DNA of 64,000 bases from JAHDCJ01 sp039028895 (lineage in GTDB: Bacteria > Bacteroidota > Bacteroidia > Chitinophagales > Saprospiraceae): NCBI GenBank assembly GCA_039028895.1, contig JBCCHF010000007.1, positions 62,001 through 126,000 on the forward strand, given 5' to 3'. The notes under the pieces were generated by a model that was given only the letters and a program-made list of their open reading frames with translations, did no database searches and was not told the origin of the DNA. This document shows positions 39,652 to 49,747 of the stretch, piece by piece. The position numbers and the translations under genes are program-made. How positions within the stretch are numbered: position 1 is the stretch's first letter; each line of letters opens with the position of its first letter.

Positions 39652-41240
39652 ACGCCGTATCCGTCTGTGCCTTTGATTGGTTGATTGTAAACGACCGCCA
39701 AAACGAAGCCGAGATAGTTGCGCGTTTCTCGCGGGTCAATAACACCATCGTCCCAAAGTTGTGAAGTAGAATACCATGCTGATGATTTAGACTCAGCTTC
39801 ATGGATGAGCATGGCTTTTAACATTTCTGCTTTTTGTTCGTCGTATTCGATGCCCTGCTTTTTGGCTGCTGCTCTTTGGATAATTTCCATTACGCCTGCC
39901 AATTGCTCGGACCCCATGACACCGATCTTGGCATTCGGGTAAGTAAACAAAAAACGGGGATTATAGGAGCGGCCGTTCATGCCATAATTACCGGCACCGT
40001 AAGAATTGCCGACCATCAGGGTAAGGTGAGGAACCGTGCTGTTGGAAACGGCATTGATCAGCTTTGCACCGTTTTTGATAATCCCGCCTTCTTCATAATC
40101 CTTGCCGACCATATAGCCGGTCGTATTCTGGATAAACAGTAGCGGGATATCATTCTTATTGCTCAGTTGAATGAACTGAGCACCTTTATTAGCAGACTCA
40201 GAAAAGATAACCCCGTTGTTTGCGATAATGCCTATCGGAAAGCCATGTAATTTTGCCCAGCCGGTCACCATCGTTTTGCCATATTCAGGTTTGAATTCCG
40301 AGAAATCGGAACTATCTACAATCCTCATGATCAATTCACGGACGTCGAAGGGTGTTTTGGTGTCAGGAGAGACCACGGACAACATTTCCTCAGCGTCGAA
40401 TAATGGTGGGTTAATCGGTTCAAGGGGCTCTTGATGTGGGGTTGAGGTTTTGACAAACTGCATGATCTCGCGGGCAATCCTGATACCGTCGAATTCGTCT
40501 TCGGCGAGATAATCGCTAACGCCAGATATACTGCTATGCATTTCTGCGCCACCGAGTTCTTCATCGGTGGAAATTTCGTTGGTCGCCATTTTGACGAGTG
40601 GTGGACCAGCCAGAAAAACCTTGGCCGATTGCTTTTGGAAAATAGCGAAATCAGACATGCCTGGTACATATGCGCCTCCTGCAGTAGCGTTCCCAAATAC
40701 GATGGAAATGGTGGTCAAGCCTGCTTTTGATCGTTGGGTAATATCCTTGAAAGTCTTGCCGCCATAATTGAAGATTTTCGCTTGGTCAGGCAGATTCGCA
40801 CCACCACTTTCGACGAGATTGATAACGGGTAGGCGATTTTCCAAGGAGACTTCACTCATTCGGAGACTCTTCATGAGCGTCGGGTAGTCGATAGATCCGC
40901 CTTTGCGCGTACCGACATTTGAGTTGACCAGACAAAGCTTACCGGAGACCAAACCGATGCCAGAGACATTAGTGCCACCTGCGCCGAAGCTGCCTTTCAT
41001 CAGCATTCCCGCAAGGGGTTGTAATTCGAGAAACGGACTATCCTGGTCGAGCAGGTATTCGATGCGTTCTCTTGCCAGCATTTTGCCGCGTTCTCTCGCC
41101 CGGTTGATATGCTTCTCCTTGCCCTGGAATCGACTTTTCTCAAGATTAATATTGAGTTCGTCGACGAGTTTGAGCATGGCTTCCCGGTTGTCTTTTGCGG
41201 TCTGGCTGTTGAGATTGATATTTGATTTAAGAATGCTCAT
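39639..41240 (-). CDS. acyl-CoA carboxylase carboxyltransferase beta subunit (methylcrotonyl-type)
   Basis: The 533-residue carboxyltransferase has an N-terminal half (LARERIEYLLDQDSPFLEL, LVESGGANLPDQ, GNATAGGAYVPGMSDF) and a C-terminal half (TTGYMVGKDYEEGGIIKNGA, GNSYGAGNYGMNGRSYNP, IGVMGSEQLAGVM). The length and GGANLPDQ segment fit MccB of leucine degradation better than PccB. It transfers carboxyl from biotin to the acyl-CoA. It follows the TetR regulator gene immediately. Confidence 0.94.
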   Translation of the reverse strand: MSILKSNINLNSQTAKDNREAMLKLVDELNINLEKSRFQGKEKHINRARERGKMLARERIEYLLDQDSPFLELQPLAGMLMKGSFGAGGTNVSGIGLVSGKLCLVNSNVGTRKGGSIDYPTLMKSLRMSEVSLENRLPVINLVESGGANLPDQAKIFNYGGKTFKDITQRSKAGLTTISIVFGNATAGGAYVPGMSDFAIFQKQSAKVFLAGPPLVKMATNEISTDEELGGAEMHSSISGVSDYLAEDEFDGIRIAREIMQFVKTSTPHQEPLEPINPPLFDAEEMLSVVSPDTKTPFDVRELIMRIVDSSDFSEFKPEYGKTMVTGWAKLHGFPIGIIANNGVIFSESANKGAQFIQLSNKNDIPLLFIQNTTGYMVGKDYEEGGIIKNGAKLINAVSNSTVPHLTLMVGNSYGAGNYGMNGRSYNPRFLFTYPNAKIGVMGSEQLAGVMEIIQRAAAKKQGIEYDEQKAEMLKAMLIHEAESKSSAWYSTSQLWDDGVIDPRETRNYLGFVLAVVYNQPIKGTDGYGVWRH

Positions 41241-41903
41241 TTAAAAAGCGATATAGTTTTCAATGTTGGTATCAAAGGAGTCCCCTAGTTCTTCGAGATA
41301 AGTTTCTCCGAAAAATCCGGTAAAGGCTTTGATTCCTTTTTCGGTAAAGTGGGGGAGTAACATGCTCCATATCATGGCCTCTCCATCCTGGCCAGTTTTT
41401 TCGCCCCTGATAATCTGCTGAGCCAACCAGAAAAAAGTTAGCATCCAGGTGTTGAAAGCGATGTTTTGGTAAATGCCTTTATAGGGTTCAGGTTTCATGT
41501 TACCGGAAGAAATGGCAAAGGCAATAGCCGCCATATTATCCTTAATGGACGCCTCTGTCATCTGGCGGAACTGAGCCCTGATAGCACGATGATTGAGTAC
41601 ATGATAATCGAGAAAGATGAAGGCGTATTTCTTTTGAAAACGATAATAGAGTTGTACCTCATTATGCAGATTTTCAAAAGATGGTAGCTGTCTTGACTTG
41701 TTGCGTTCAACTAGGAGTTTGCGCCACATTTCGTCAGCTATGGCTTTTAGCAATTGATCCTTGTTTTTGAAATGATAGGTGAGATTGCCTCGGGTCATGC
41801 CAAGGCTTCCGGCTATCTCGAAAAGCGATACTGCTGCAAAACCGTTTTTATTAAACAGTTTTATAGCTGCATTGATGATTCGTTGCTTGGTGGTTACCTT
41901 CAC
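41241..41903 (-). CDS. TetR/AcrR-family regulator
   Basis: The 220-residue protein starts with KQRIINAAIKLFNKNGFAAV, then a LFEIAGSLGMTRGNLTYHFK HTH. The C-terminal ligand domain ends in FTEKGIKAFTGFFGETYLEE. As the first gene of the carboxylase operon, with a perfect palindrome 27 bases before its start codon, it probably represses its own operon until a CoA-ester signal binds (inference). Confidence 0.9.
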   Translation of the reverse strand: MKVTTKQRIINAAIKLFNKNGFAAVSLFEIAGSLGMTRGNLTYHFKNKDQLLKAIADEMWRKLLVERNKSRQLPSFENLHNEVQLYYRFQKKYAFIFLDYHVLNHRAIRAQFRQMTEASIKDNMAAIAFAISSGNMKPEPYKGIYQNIAFNTWMLTFFWLAQQIIRGEKTGQDGEAMIWSMLLPHFTEKGIKAFTGFFGETYLEELGDSFDTNIENYIAF

Positions 41904-41929
41904 GAGTATAAAGGTAAGGACTTTATTAT

Positions 41930-41953
41930 TAATTAGTCAATAATGACTAATTA
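41930..41953. promoter_or_regulatory. palindromic operator of the carboxylase operon
   Basis: TAATTAGTCA and TGACTAATTA are perfect ten-base inverted arms around ATAA, upstream of the TetR gene (minus strand). Another ATGACTA half-site lies near 41963. A TetR-type dimer is the likely binder. The rest of the 272-base gap to the glycerate kinase gene shows nothing clear. Confidence 0.7.
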
Positions 41954-42175
41954 TTTGTCTTGAATGACTAGGACTGTAAGGTGTATGCCCCAGCGAGGTC
42001 GAACAAAACGGCCCAATAATTCGATCCCTCTGGGGTAGGGGAATTAGGAGATGCGTTACAAGCTAATATAGTTTGACCTTTACAAGGTCATAAAGAGGTC
42101 AATCAGACTCCAGGAATTAGAGAATCTGCCATGACAGAAGTTTTGAGAGGCCCTGTACCAGGACTTGAGGAAAGA

Positions 42176-43291
42176 CTAAATATTCTTTTGAGCGAAATCA
42201 TATGCCAACATTTCCAGATGTTGAGCGGCATTTTTGAAAGCATCCTGTTCATTGGTGGTGAGGCTAAGAATTTCTGATACCTGTATGGGGTCATTTTGCA
42301 ATATTTCAACTGCACCGAGGTCATTTTTCCCAACAAAAAGAGCAACTGGTTTTTGGTGTTTACTCGCCAACTTGGAAATCTCCCCAACGACTTTTCCCTG
42401 GTAAGACTGGGTATCAAGTTTGCCTTCGCCTGAGATGATCAGGTCGGCTGTTTCGATTTTTGCTTCCAGTTTAGTGAGTCGGCTGATGGTTTCGAAGCCA
42501 CTTTCAATGCTGGCATCAAGCAGTGCTACCAGGCTGGCGGCAATACCTCCTGCCGCACCGCTACCGGGTAGTTGACTGATATCTTTTTTGGTTTTGTCCA
42601 TAAGCGCCTGACTGAAATGCCTGAGTCCGGTGTCGAGTTGTGAGACTTGGTGCGGATTGGCGCCTTTTTGTGGTGCGTATACATGAGCAGCACCATTTGG
42701 CCCAAATAAAGGGTTTACTACATCACATAGCAGGATTAATTTGACTTCAGTCAAGTCTATTTTTGGGGTATAGCTTATATGTTCAACTAATGACAGGTTT
42801 TCACCGATGGGTTTCAATCCGTTGCCTTTTGTTTCGATGAACTCAAACCCAAGTTCTGCGGCAATGCCCATTCCTCCATCATTGGTTGAGCTTCCGCCAA
42901 GGAACAGATAAATAGTCTTGAACCCTTTTTGAATGGCATCGACAACCATTTTCCCTGAGCCGGTGGTGGAGGTCAGAAGTGGATTCCGTTCCTTTTCCGA
43001 AAGGAGAACCAGGCCACTGGCCGCAGCAACTTCGATAAAAGCTGCATTAGCTGATGTGAAATATGTAGCCCTTAAGCCCCTGCCCAGCGGGTCTTGGGCA
43101 TCAATAACCCTGGCCTGCAAGTCGAGATGACCGACAAGGACTTCCACCGACCCATCACCACCATCGGCTATTGGATGATAATCGAGATCAAATGCTTTGC
43201 CCGATTTCAAAAATCCATTCCCAATGGCTTCACAAACCTCCATCGCAGACAGCGAACCTTTGAATTTATCCGGGGCGATGAGGATTTTCAT
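42176..43291 (-). CDS. glycerate kinase
   Basis: The 371-residue protein has the glycerate kinase pattern: MKILIAPDKFKGSLSAMEVC, then HPIADGGDGSVEVL, FLGGSSTNDGGMGIAAELGF, GAAGGIAASLVALL and ISGEGKLDTQSYQGKV. It phosphorylates glycerate with ATP, to 2- or 3-phosphoglycerate. Next to a sodium symporter and a GH63-type hydrolase, it would take up glycerate released from glycosyl-glycerates and pass it to glycolysis. Confidence 0.95.
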   Translation of the reverse strand: MKILIAPDKFKGSLSAMEVCEAIGNGFLKSGKAFDLDYHPIADGGDGSVEVLVGHLDLQARVIDAQDPLGRGLRATYFTSANAAFIEVAAASGLVLLSEKERNPLLTSTTGSGKMVVDAIQKGFKTIYLFLGGSSTNDGGMGIAAELGFEFIETKGNGLKPIGENLSLVEHISYTPKIDLTEVKLILLCDVVNPLFGPNGAAHVYAPQKGANPHQVSQLDTGLRHFSQALMDKTKKDISQLPGSGAAGGIAASLVALLDASIESGFETISRLTKLEAKIETADLIISGEGKLDTQSYQGKVVGEISKLASKHQKPVALFVGKNDLGAVEILQNDPIQVSEILSLTTNEQDAFKNAAQHLEMLAYDFAQKNI

Positions 43292-43304
43292 TTTCGGCGA
43301 TTGG

Positions 43305-44873
43305 TTAGAAGATTTTCGGAACCATAATACTCAATATAACTATTGCGATAAAGAACAGTAGAAGGATAATCGTTTTTGGCCAATCAAAGTCCCATGTTTT
43401 CTCTAACGTGTGGACCTCTTCACCAGATTTTGATTTACCAAAGATCATACTGGCTACAAGTCCGACGACTATGGTCACGACAGCACCAACAGCATTCCAC
43501 CAGAACCAGAATACTTCCGGTACGAATAACCATAGATAAACATTGACGGCAACCCCGGTTAAAAGACCGATGTTGGCACCAATGGCATTGACCCGTTTCA
43601 AGGCAATTGCAGCAATAAAGGTTGCCAGGATCGGACCATAGAAAACGGAACCTACTTTATTGATCGCCTCGATCACCGTCTTGGCGATATCGCCTGTAAA
43701 GAAGGCCAGCACGATACATACGACCCCCCAAAACAAAGCGGCATAGCGTGAGTATCGCATGTAGTCTTCATTGGACAGCCTTTTATCGCGATTGAAGAAG
43801 TCTTCAATGGTTGTCGCACTTAATGAATTGATGGCAGAGCTTAACGAAGACATGGCGGCAGAAAATATAGCTACCAGCAAAATGCCTATTACGCCATTTG
43901 GCAGAAAATCACGAATAAATATCGGGATCATTAGATCCGGCTTATCTGTAGGGATGCTTTCCAGGAAACTGGTCTGTGTGATAGCCAGAGTACCGATTAC
44001 AAGACCCATAGTACAATAGACAAAAGTAACCGGGAAGCGGAGCAGACCATTGAATAGCAAAGTTTTCTTCACAGTGCCCATGCTTTGGGCAGAGAAGAGC
44101 CTTTGCACCTGGCTCTGATCTGTGCCATAGTAAGAAGTGTACAGAAAGAAACCACCGATCAGCATTGGCCAGAAGCCAAATTCGTCACCTTCATGAAAAC
44201 CCATTGATGAAAAATCAACAGCATCGAGACGACTGCGGTCCATATTGGCCAAAAATTCACCCCAGCCGCCGATATGATGAATGCCTGCAATGAGACAGAT
44301 AATGATACCAGCAAAAAGGATGAGCATCTGGATCATATCGCCATATACAACCGCTTTCATGCCACCTTGATAAGAATAGATTAAAGTGACAACACCAATG
44401 ATCAGAATGGTTTGCCACATCGGGAAATCCATTACACTGGTAAGGATCAGGGCAACGGTATAGACCATTACACTGGTTGCAAATGCTCTGCTTATCTGAA
44501 ATACCCCACTAAGTAAGACTCTAGTGGAAGTACTGAACCGCTTTTCGAGATAAGCATAAACACTTACGATTCCAGCTTTGTACATTGGAGGTATGAGGAA
44601 GACCATCAGGAAAAGCATTGCCAACGGAACTGCAAATTCATAGGTTAGCCACATCATGCCACCTCCTTGTTTCAAACCAACAAATGCCGGCGCTGAAATA
44701 AAACTGATAGCAGATAATTGGGTGGCAATCGTACTCATAGAAAGCGGGAACCAACCAAAACTTTTTCCGCCAAGGAAATAATCCTTGCTGTCTTTATTGT
44801 CTTTGAAAAGACGGCCGAGAAGAAGGAAACCGATAATGTAAGACAGGATAACGATATAGTCGATATAGTTCAT
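43305..44873 (-). CDS. sodium/solute symporter (SSS family)
   Basis: The 522-residue protein has about 13 membrane segments and the SSS core: LGGKSFGWFPLSMSTIATQL, LSAISFISAPAFVGLKQGGG and LSSLSSAINSLSATTIEDF. It imports a solute with sodium. The glycerate kinase gene follows 13 bases after it, so the likely cargo is glycerate or the glycosyl-glycerate itself (inference). Confidence 0.92.
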   Translation of the reverse strand: MNYIDYIVILSYIIGFLLLGRLFKDNKDSKDYFLGGKSFGWFPLSMSTIATQLSAISFISAPAFVGLKQGGGMMWLTYEFAVPLAMLFLMVFLIPPMYKAGIVSVYAYLEKRFSTSTRVLLSGVFQISRAFATSVMVYTVALILTSVMDFPMWQTILIIGVVTLIYSYQGGMKAVVYGDMIQMLILFAGIIICLIAGIHHIGGWGEFLANMDRSRLDAVDFSSMGFHEGDEFGFWPMLIGGFFLYTSYYGTDQSQVQRLFSAQSMGTVKKTLLFNGLLRFPVTFVYCTMGLVIGTLAITQTSFLESIPTDKPDLMIPIFIRDFLPNGVIGILLVAIFSAAMSSLSSAINSLSATTIEDFFNRDKRLSNEDYMRYSRYAALFWGVVCIVLAFFTGDIAKTVIEAINKVGSVFYGPILATFIAAIALKRVNAIGANIGLLTGVAVNVYLWLFVPEVFWFWWNAVGAVVTIVVGLVASMIFGKSKSGEEVHTLEKTWDFDWPKTIILLLFFIAIVILSIMVPKIF

Positions 44874-44874
44874 T

Positions 44875-45486
44875 TCAAATTATTTTTGATGATAACTTTA
44901 ACTGCAAATTGTGCTTTATGGATTGATCCCATTCATTTTTTAGGATGCTAAGCAATATTAGATCGATACGTTCATTACTATTCGTTTTATTCAGAAAAGC
45001 CCTTAGTTTACCTTCCTTAATACAACCCATATTTTCAAGAGCTTTCAAGCTGCGTGTGTTTTCTGCGCTCACTCCAAATCCAACTCTTTCGAATTGTAAA
45101 TGGTCAAAGATGAATTGGAACAACAGATATTTGCATCGTTGGTTGATTCCCCGGCCCCAATATTTTTTTCCTAGCCATGTGTGCCCCATCTTTATGGTCT
45201 TCAGGTTATGATCAATTTCATAAAGTCGGGTCATGCCGACAAACTGATTTTGGCTTTTTTCTTTGATAGCAAAAGGATATTGTTTCTTTTTTTGCCTTTG
45301 CTCAATTGCTTCAGCAATATATTTTTCGAGATGGTTTCTGCCTAAACCCTTTTCCAGGAAATACGTCCATACTTCTGGGTCGTCTGCTATTTCACTATAC
45401 TCATCTGTGTGGTTTGGTTTAAGTGGAATTATTTTTAAAAAAGCGTCTTCAAAAACGTAATCTTTTTCAAAATCGAAATCCGCCAT
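44875..45486 (-). CDS. GNAT family N-acetyltransferase
   Basis: The 203-residue protein ends in a RimJ-like pattern: IKMGHTWLGKKYWGRGINQR, then ERVGFGVSAENTRSLKALEN and a C-terminal DLILLSILKNEW strand. It lies one base from the symporter gene and 17 bases from the hydrolase gene, within the operon. Its role beside sugar-glycerate genes is unclear; it may be a passenger. Confidence 0.88.
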   Translation of the reverse strand: MADFDFEKDYVFEDAFLKIIPLKPNHTDEYSEIADDPEVWTYFLEKGLGRNHLEKYIAEAIEQRQKKKQYPFAIKEKSQNQFVGMTRLYEIDHNLKTIKMGHTWLGKKYWGRGINQRCKYLLFQFIFDHLQFERVGFGVSAENTRSLKALENMGCIKEGKLRAFLNKTNSNERIDLILLSILKNEWDQSIKHNLQLKLSSKII

Positions 45487-45503
45487 GATCCAACATCTTA
45501 ATT

Positions 45504-46811
45504 TTAAGTCGATTTAAACAAGTCAAGGACACAGGCAGCCGTCCACGAGAAATCTGAACCGCCATAACCGGTTTCTATGTTATTTACCTGTGACTTTTGC
45601 GCTTCGAAATATTCATAGAAGCCGAGCTTGGTGACCAATTCGATGATATCTGATTTGACTACATCTGCTGTTTCCCCAAAGCCATATTGCTTTAATCCAA
45701 AATGAATCATCCAGTTCATTTGTGGCCAGATAGGGCCACGCCAGTATCTTTTGGAATCAAAAAGGTCACTGTCAGGGTCGAAACTGGGGCAGATGTAATA
45801 CCCACTTTCATGCAGTGACCAAAGGTCGTCGTTTAGCCGTTGGGCTTGTTCGCTTGTAGGGATATTGGCATATAATGCTGTATAGGCACCTATTTCTTTG
45901 TGAGAGATGTGGTGTCCTCCTCTGACATCATATGGGGTAAAGGTGTTGAGTGCTTCGTTCCAAAGCTTTTGGGCAAACGCAGGTTTTGCCTGTTGCTGCC
46001 ATTCTTCAATTTCTCCTGTATCAAGTCCATACTTTTTCCCGATCCGGATAAGACTTTCGTTTGATCTTATTAAAACGGCATTCATTAGTGTGTCCTGGAC
46101 GAGGAAAGGACTTTCTTCAAAAATGCCCTTTTCGTCGTATTTGTTGATTTTGCCTAATTGAAGCAAATAAACATAGCAGTCATATTGTCTGGATGTAGGA
46201 CGTTCATCTGTGGGTGCAATGCTGGTGTCTCGACGAGTATAAGCCGGTAAAGTCGCCTTGTCAATAACAATGCGTTCAAGTGATTGATCCCATAAAGGGG
46301 AGTTATCCCTACCTGATTCCCAAGGGTGGAAAATGAACATTAATCCTTCACGTTCGGGATCTCTGTAGGTATAAAGAAACCTGTGGTAGTTGACTACTTT
46401 TGGAAAAATTGCCTTTACAAAAGTTTCAAGTTTTTCATTACCAGGAAACTTGTTTAAAAGATTTTCAAGAATAAATCCATGGACAGAAGGCTGCGTAATG
46501 CCAGAAGACTTGGGTTTTTGTGGAGCTCCTGAATTTACGTTTGAATGCCAAAAGTCAAAATTTGGGAAGTAGGTTTTCTCGTTTTCGCTATGAAAAATAA
46601 TATGAGGAACCATTCCATTTTCCCACTGTCCTGAAAAAAGAGATTCTAATTCTTTAATAGCATTATCAAGACTAAAATAGCTATGACCAATACTTGTAAA
46701 GCCTGAATCCCAGTTCCACTGGAAGGGATAAAGTTTGCCTGTTGGAATTGTGAACCCGTCTTTCCAGTTAAGTTCCAATATCTGTTTTGCCTGTTTGACT
46801 ATCTGCTCCAC
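45504..46811 (-). CDS. GH63-type glycosidase (mannosyl/glucosylglycerate hydrolase-like)
   Basis: The 435-residue (alpha/alpha)6 enzyme starts with YPFQWNWDSGFTSIGHSYFS, whose WNWDSGF core (Asp35 region) is shared with mannosylglycerate hydrolase (MGH) and related GH63 enzymes. ITQPSVHGFILENLL, FIFHPWESGRDNSPLWDQSL (with catalytic-type acids) and RYWRGPIWPQMNWMIHFGLK complete the fold. No signal peptide is seen, so it acts inside the cell, needing uptake by the symporter. Alternative specificities (other glucosides, trehalase-like) remain possible. Confidence 0.85.
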   Translation of the reverse strand: MEQIVKQAKQILELNWKDGFTIPTGKLYPFQWNWDSGFTSIGHSYFSLDNAIKELESLFSGQWENGMVPHIIFHSENEKTYFPNFDFWHSNVNSGAPQKPKSSGITQPSVHGFILENLLNKFPGNEKLETFVKAIFPKVVNYHRFLYTYRDPEREGLMFIFHPWESGRDNSPLWDQSLERIVIDKATLPAYTRRDTSIAPTDERPTSRQYDCYVYLLQLGKINKYDEKGIFEESPFLVQDTLMNAVLIRSNESLIRIGKKYGLDTGEIEEWQQQAKPAFAQKLWNEALNTFTPYDVRGGHHISHKEIGAYTALYANIPTSEQAQRLNDDLWSLHESGYYICPSFDPDSDLFDSKRYWRGPIWPQMNWMIHFGLKQYGFGETADVVKSDIIELVTKLGFYEYFEAQKSQVNNIETGYGGSDFSWTAACVLDLFKST

Positions 46812-46828
46812 CGCTTAAATTTATGAAT

Positions 46829-46870
46829 AAAAAATTGGGGTAAAAGGTCTATCCAGTATCTTTTACCCCA
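46829..46870 (-). terminator. rho-independent terminator after the TonB receptor gene
   Basis: A perfect eleven-base inverted repeat (TGGGGTAAAAG / CTTTTACCCCA) is followed on the minus strand by a T-run. It separates the TonB receptor gene from the hydrolase gene, so the receptor is its own unit or partly read through. Confidence 0.85.
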
Positions 46871-46977
46871 TTCAAAACTTTGTATGAAACAATGTTATTC
46901 AGCTGATTTTGGATGATATCTCAAAAATACCCTTGAAATAGCTCCTGATCAATGCATAACATTTGATAGTGCCGTAA

Positions 46978-49578
46978 TTAAAAATCAAAGGCGGCTTTTA
47001 CAAAAACTCTACGGGGAAGGATTGGCCTTCCTACGAAAAATTCGCTTACGCCTGTCTGAGCATCTCCTTGTCTTGGAGAACCTTCTGTTACACCTGCAGA
47101 ATTAAGTAGGTTGAATATAGAAAGTCCAAGACGGAATGTTTGGTCACCTTGTAATTTAAATGTATATCCTGCATCAAGGCGAACAATTCCAAAGCCATCC
47201 AACTCAACAGTGTTGCCATCATTTGCAAATTTCTTTCCAAGGAAGTTGCCTGTCAGGTTAGCATCAAATCCTGAGTTCTCATAACTTGCACCGACCATTC
47301 CGAGTACATTAGGTTGACGACGTAGTTTATTGCCTTCCTGTTCTTCGTTACCTTCCACTTTTGTGAATTCGTGGTTTTGGTAGGTGAAGTTACCGAAGAG
47401 GTTAAAGCCTTTCGCTACATTGTAATTTAAGGTAGTTTCAATACCTATGGTACGTGTACTTTGTACTTTTACCTCTTCAATTACATTTCCAGGATTATTA
47501 GGATCGTTGATAAAATCGACATTCCTGCGGTCGCTTAAGCCAATATAGAATACAGCAGCAGTAGCAGCAAGTTTGTTTTTTGCGTATTTCATGCCGATCT
47601 CTCCCTGAAGCACTGATTCGGGCTCATAACTTTGTGGGCGACCAGGAGCGGAGAATGATACTGAGCGCAACTGTGGGAAAAAGTAACCTCTTGAGAAGTT
47701 AGCGTAAATGTTCATTGCATTGTTCAGTTTATATAAACCTGCAATTGCAACGGCTACATCTGAAGTCGCTACTTCACCTTTTTGGAAGGTATTACTGCCA
47801 ACACCTGTTTCACGGCTTATGATACCTGAAGCTCTTTCCCAGCGTAATCCGATGTCAATATTAAATTTTTCACCCTTGATTTCGTTGCCTGCGAAAAATG
47901 CAATCTTGCTGCTTTCATGATAACGGTTTGAGGTTTGACTTCCTGAAATAAAGCCTCCGGTGGAAAATGCCATCGGGTTACCCTGACCATCATCATAAGT
48001 AACGTTGACCATGCGCGGAGCATTACGGAAATCACCAAGGAAGTTGCTGATCCAGTTATTATCCTGGGCTTTTGTGTTTGAAAGGAAGGTTCCAAAACTG
48101 ATGTTGTGAATACCAATGGTTTTGGTAATGTAGGCTTCTCCCACCATTTCTTCCATTGGTCTTTGTCTGTCAAGAATCCTGTTTTGGAATAAAAGATCGC
48201 CTGCTGCTAACTCAGTTCCATCATCTGCGTATGTAAAAACAGCATCTGTTGGTAAACCCCTGTCATCCAGAAAGGATTCTTGTGTTTCCGGAACATTGTG
48301 GACACCATCTCCATCAAGGAACAGGTTGAACCAATGGTCATAATTAGCAGCTTTAACTTTTGTAGATAAGCGCCAATCATTGCCAAATGAATGTTTTAGA
48401 TCAAGCATTAAATAACCTCCACTGGTAGTAACGCCATCACCAATTGGTGATTCGAATCTTCCGAAAGGAGTGTCAAAGGAAAAGTCTTTTGCCTGACTGG
48501 TAAGCATGGTATAGATGATTTCTCCATCATTTCCAACAGGACGCTCTCGCTGGCCATTATCATTGGCAAGCGGGTAAGGAAGATAAAACTGGACGTTATC
48601 ATCGATCCATTGACCTGAAATGGTTAGAGAACTATTGCCATCATTGAATAATTTTTTGACGTTACCCCTGATTTGGTAACCTCTGGTCGGCATGCCTGTC
48701 TGCAATGGACCTTCATCATACCTGTAGAATCCGGAAACCGCATAATAGAAATCTTTGCCGAGTGGCCCGGATGAAAGGAAGTCCATCTTTAGACGACCAC
48801 CTTCAGCCCATTCAAGTTGGACCTTGTTGTCTGGTTCTTCACCTCCTGTAATACTGGTATAGTTTACAATTCCTGCTACACTACCTGCTCCAAAAAGAGT
48901 AGAAGAACCACCTCTTACAAATTCGAGATTGCGCAGTCCTATATCATTTCTGAAGAATACATCATGTGCAGATGAGTTTAAACCAAATGTACTTAACACC
49001 GGCAATCCGTCAACCTGAAGTGGGGTGAACTGATATTGTCCGCCTGAGGGCATTCCTCTAACGAAAACATTGGTGGCTACCTCACCTCCGCCACCTTCTG
49101 CTGTAATACCAGGGATGGTTCGTAAGATATCAGCCTGGGAATTGTTGGCAAGCTTTTGTAATTGAGCTGAATTAAGCGTTGTCATTGACATTGGAGATTC
49201 CTTCTGTGTTCGGCCACTAAATGTACCCGTAACTACAACCTCACTTAATGATAAATTATCAATACTCAGCACCACATCCTGCGTGTAAGATGAGCCATCT
49301 TCAACAGTGATGCTCATTTCGTAAGTCGTGTATCCAACATAGGTAAAAACAATAACCTGATCACCTGTTGGAACATCAACGCGGTAATTTCCGTCAAGAT
49401 CTGAAATAGTTCCTGTGCCTGAGCCTTTTACGGCCACGGTAGCCCCGATGAGAGGACTTCCGGAATCGTCAGTAATAGTACCGGAAAGGTTGCCCTGACC
49501 AAATACATTGCCTATGAAAAAACAGAAAACCAGAGTGACTATAGCGCACCTGATAAAGATTGGTATAACCTGCTTCAT
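46978..49578 (-). CDS. TonB-dependent outer-membrane receptor
   Basis: The 866-residue protein has a signal peptide, an N-terminal CarboxypepD_reg-like domain (GTITDDSGSPLIGATVAVKG), a plug region (NNSQADILRTIPGITAEGG, then VRGMPSGG) and a long beta-barrel ending in VFVKAAFDF with the usual C-terminal aromatic. No SusD-like partner is present, so it is more like a small-molecule or iron-type receptor. Position suggests import of the glycosyl-glycerate across the outer membrane (inference). Confidence 0.93.
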   Translation of the reverse strand: MKQVIPIFIRCAIVTLVFCFFIGNVFGQGNLSGTITDDSGSPLIGATVAVKGSGTGTISDLDGNYRVDVPTGDQVIVFTYVGYTTYEMSITVEDGSSYTQDVVLSIDNLSLSEVVVTGTFSGRTQKESPMSMTTLNSAQLQKLANNSQADILRTIPGITAEGGGGEVATNVFVRGMPSGGQYQFTPLQVDGLPVLSTFGLNSSAHDVFFRNDIGLRNLEFVRGGSSTLFGAGSVAGIVNYTSITGGEEPDNKVQLEWAEGGRLKMDFLSSGPLGKDFYYAVSGFYRYDEGPLQTGMPTRGYQIRGNVKKLFNDGNSSLTISGQWIDDNVQFYLPYPLANDNGQRERPVGNDGEIIYTMLTSQAKDFSFDTPFGRFESPIGDGVTTSGGYLMLDLKHSFGNDWRLSTKVKAANYDHWFNLFLDGDGVHNVPETQESFLDDRGLPTDAVFTYADDGTELAAGDLLFQNRILDRQRPMEEMVGEAYITKTIGIHNISFGTFLSNTKAQDNNWISNFLGDFRNAPRMVNVTYDDGQGNPMAFSTGGFISGSQTSNRYHESSKIAFFAGNEIKGEKFNIDIGLRWERASGIISRETGVGSNTFQKGEVATSDVAVAIAGLYKLNNAMNIYANFSRGYFFPQLRSVSFSAPGRPQSYEPESVLQGEIGMKYAKNKLAATAAVFYIGLSDRRNVDFINDPNNPGNVIEEVKVQSTRTIGIETTLNYNVAKGFNLFGNFTYQNHEFTKVEGNEEQEGNKLRRQPNVLGMVGASYENSGFDANLTGNFLGKKFANDGNTVELDGFGIVRLDAGYTFKLQGDQTFRLGLSIFNLLNSAGVTEGSPRQGDAQTGVSEFFVGRPILPRRVFVKAAFDF

Positions 49579-49637
49579 AATTAATGATTGAAAAAGATTA
49601 ACAATTATGGTAAAAATTTTGACTGTATCGTCATTAA

Positions 49638-49645
49638 CAAAATTA
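49638..49645 (-). promoter_or_regulatory. possible -7 element of the TonB receptor gene
   Basis: On the minus strand TAATTTTG fits TAnnTTTG about 60 bases upstream of the receptor start codon. No matching -33 box is clear, so this is tentative. The AraC gene on the other strand starts at 49748. Confidence 0.4.
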
Positions 49646-49747
49646 CATTGGGCTATATGGATTTTGCTTATATTAAACTATTCAATAATGACACTATTCT
49701 ATACTTTTTTTTAATTTTTACTAAGGCATTTTATTATTATTGTGTAC

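Noticed and set aside
42103..42417. 104-codon minus-strand ORF overlapping the end of the glycerate kinase gene
   Set aside because: It is in a different frame over most of its length from the well-supported kinase and has no recognisable domain.
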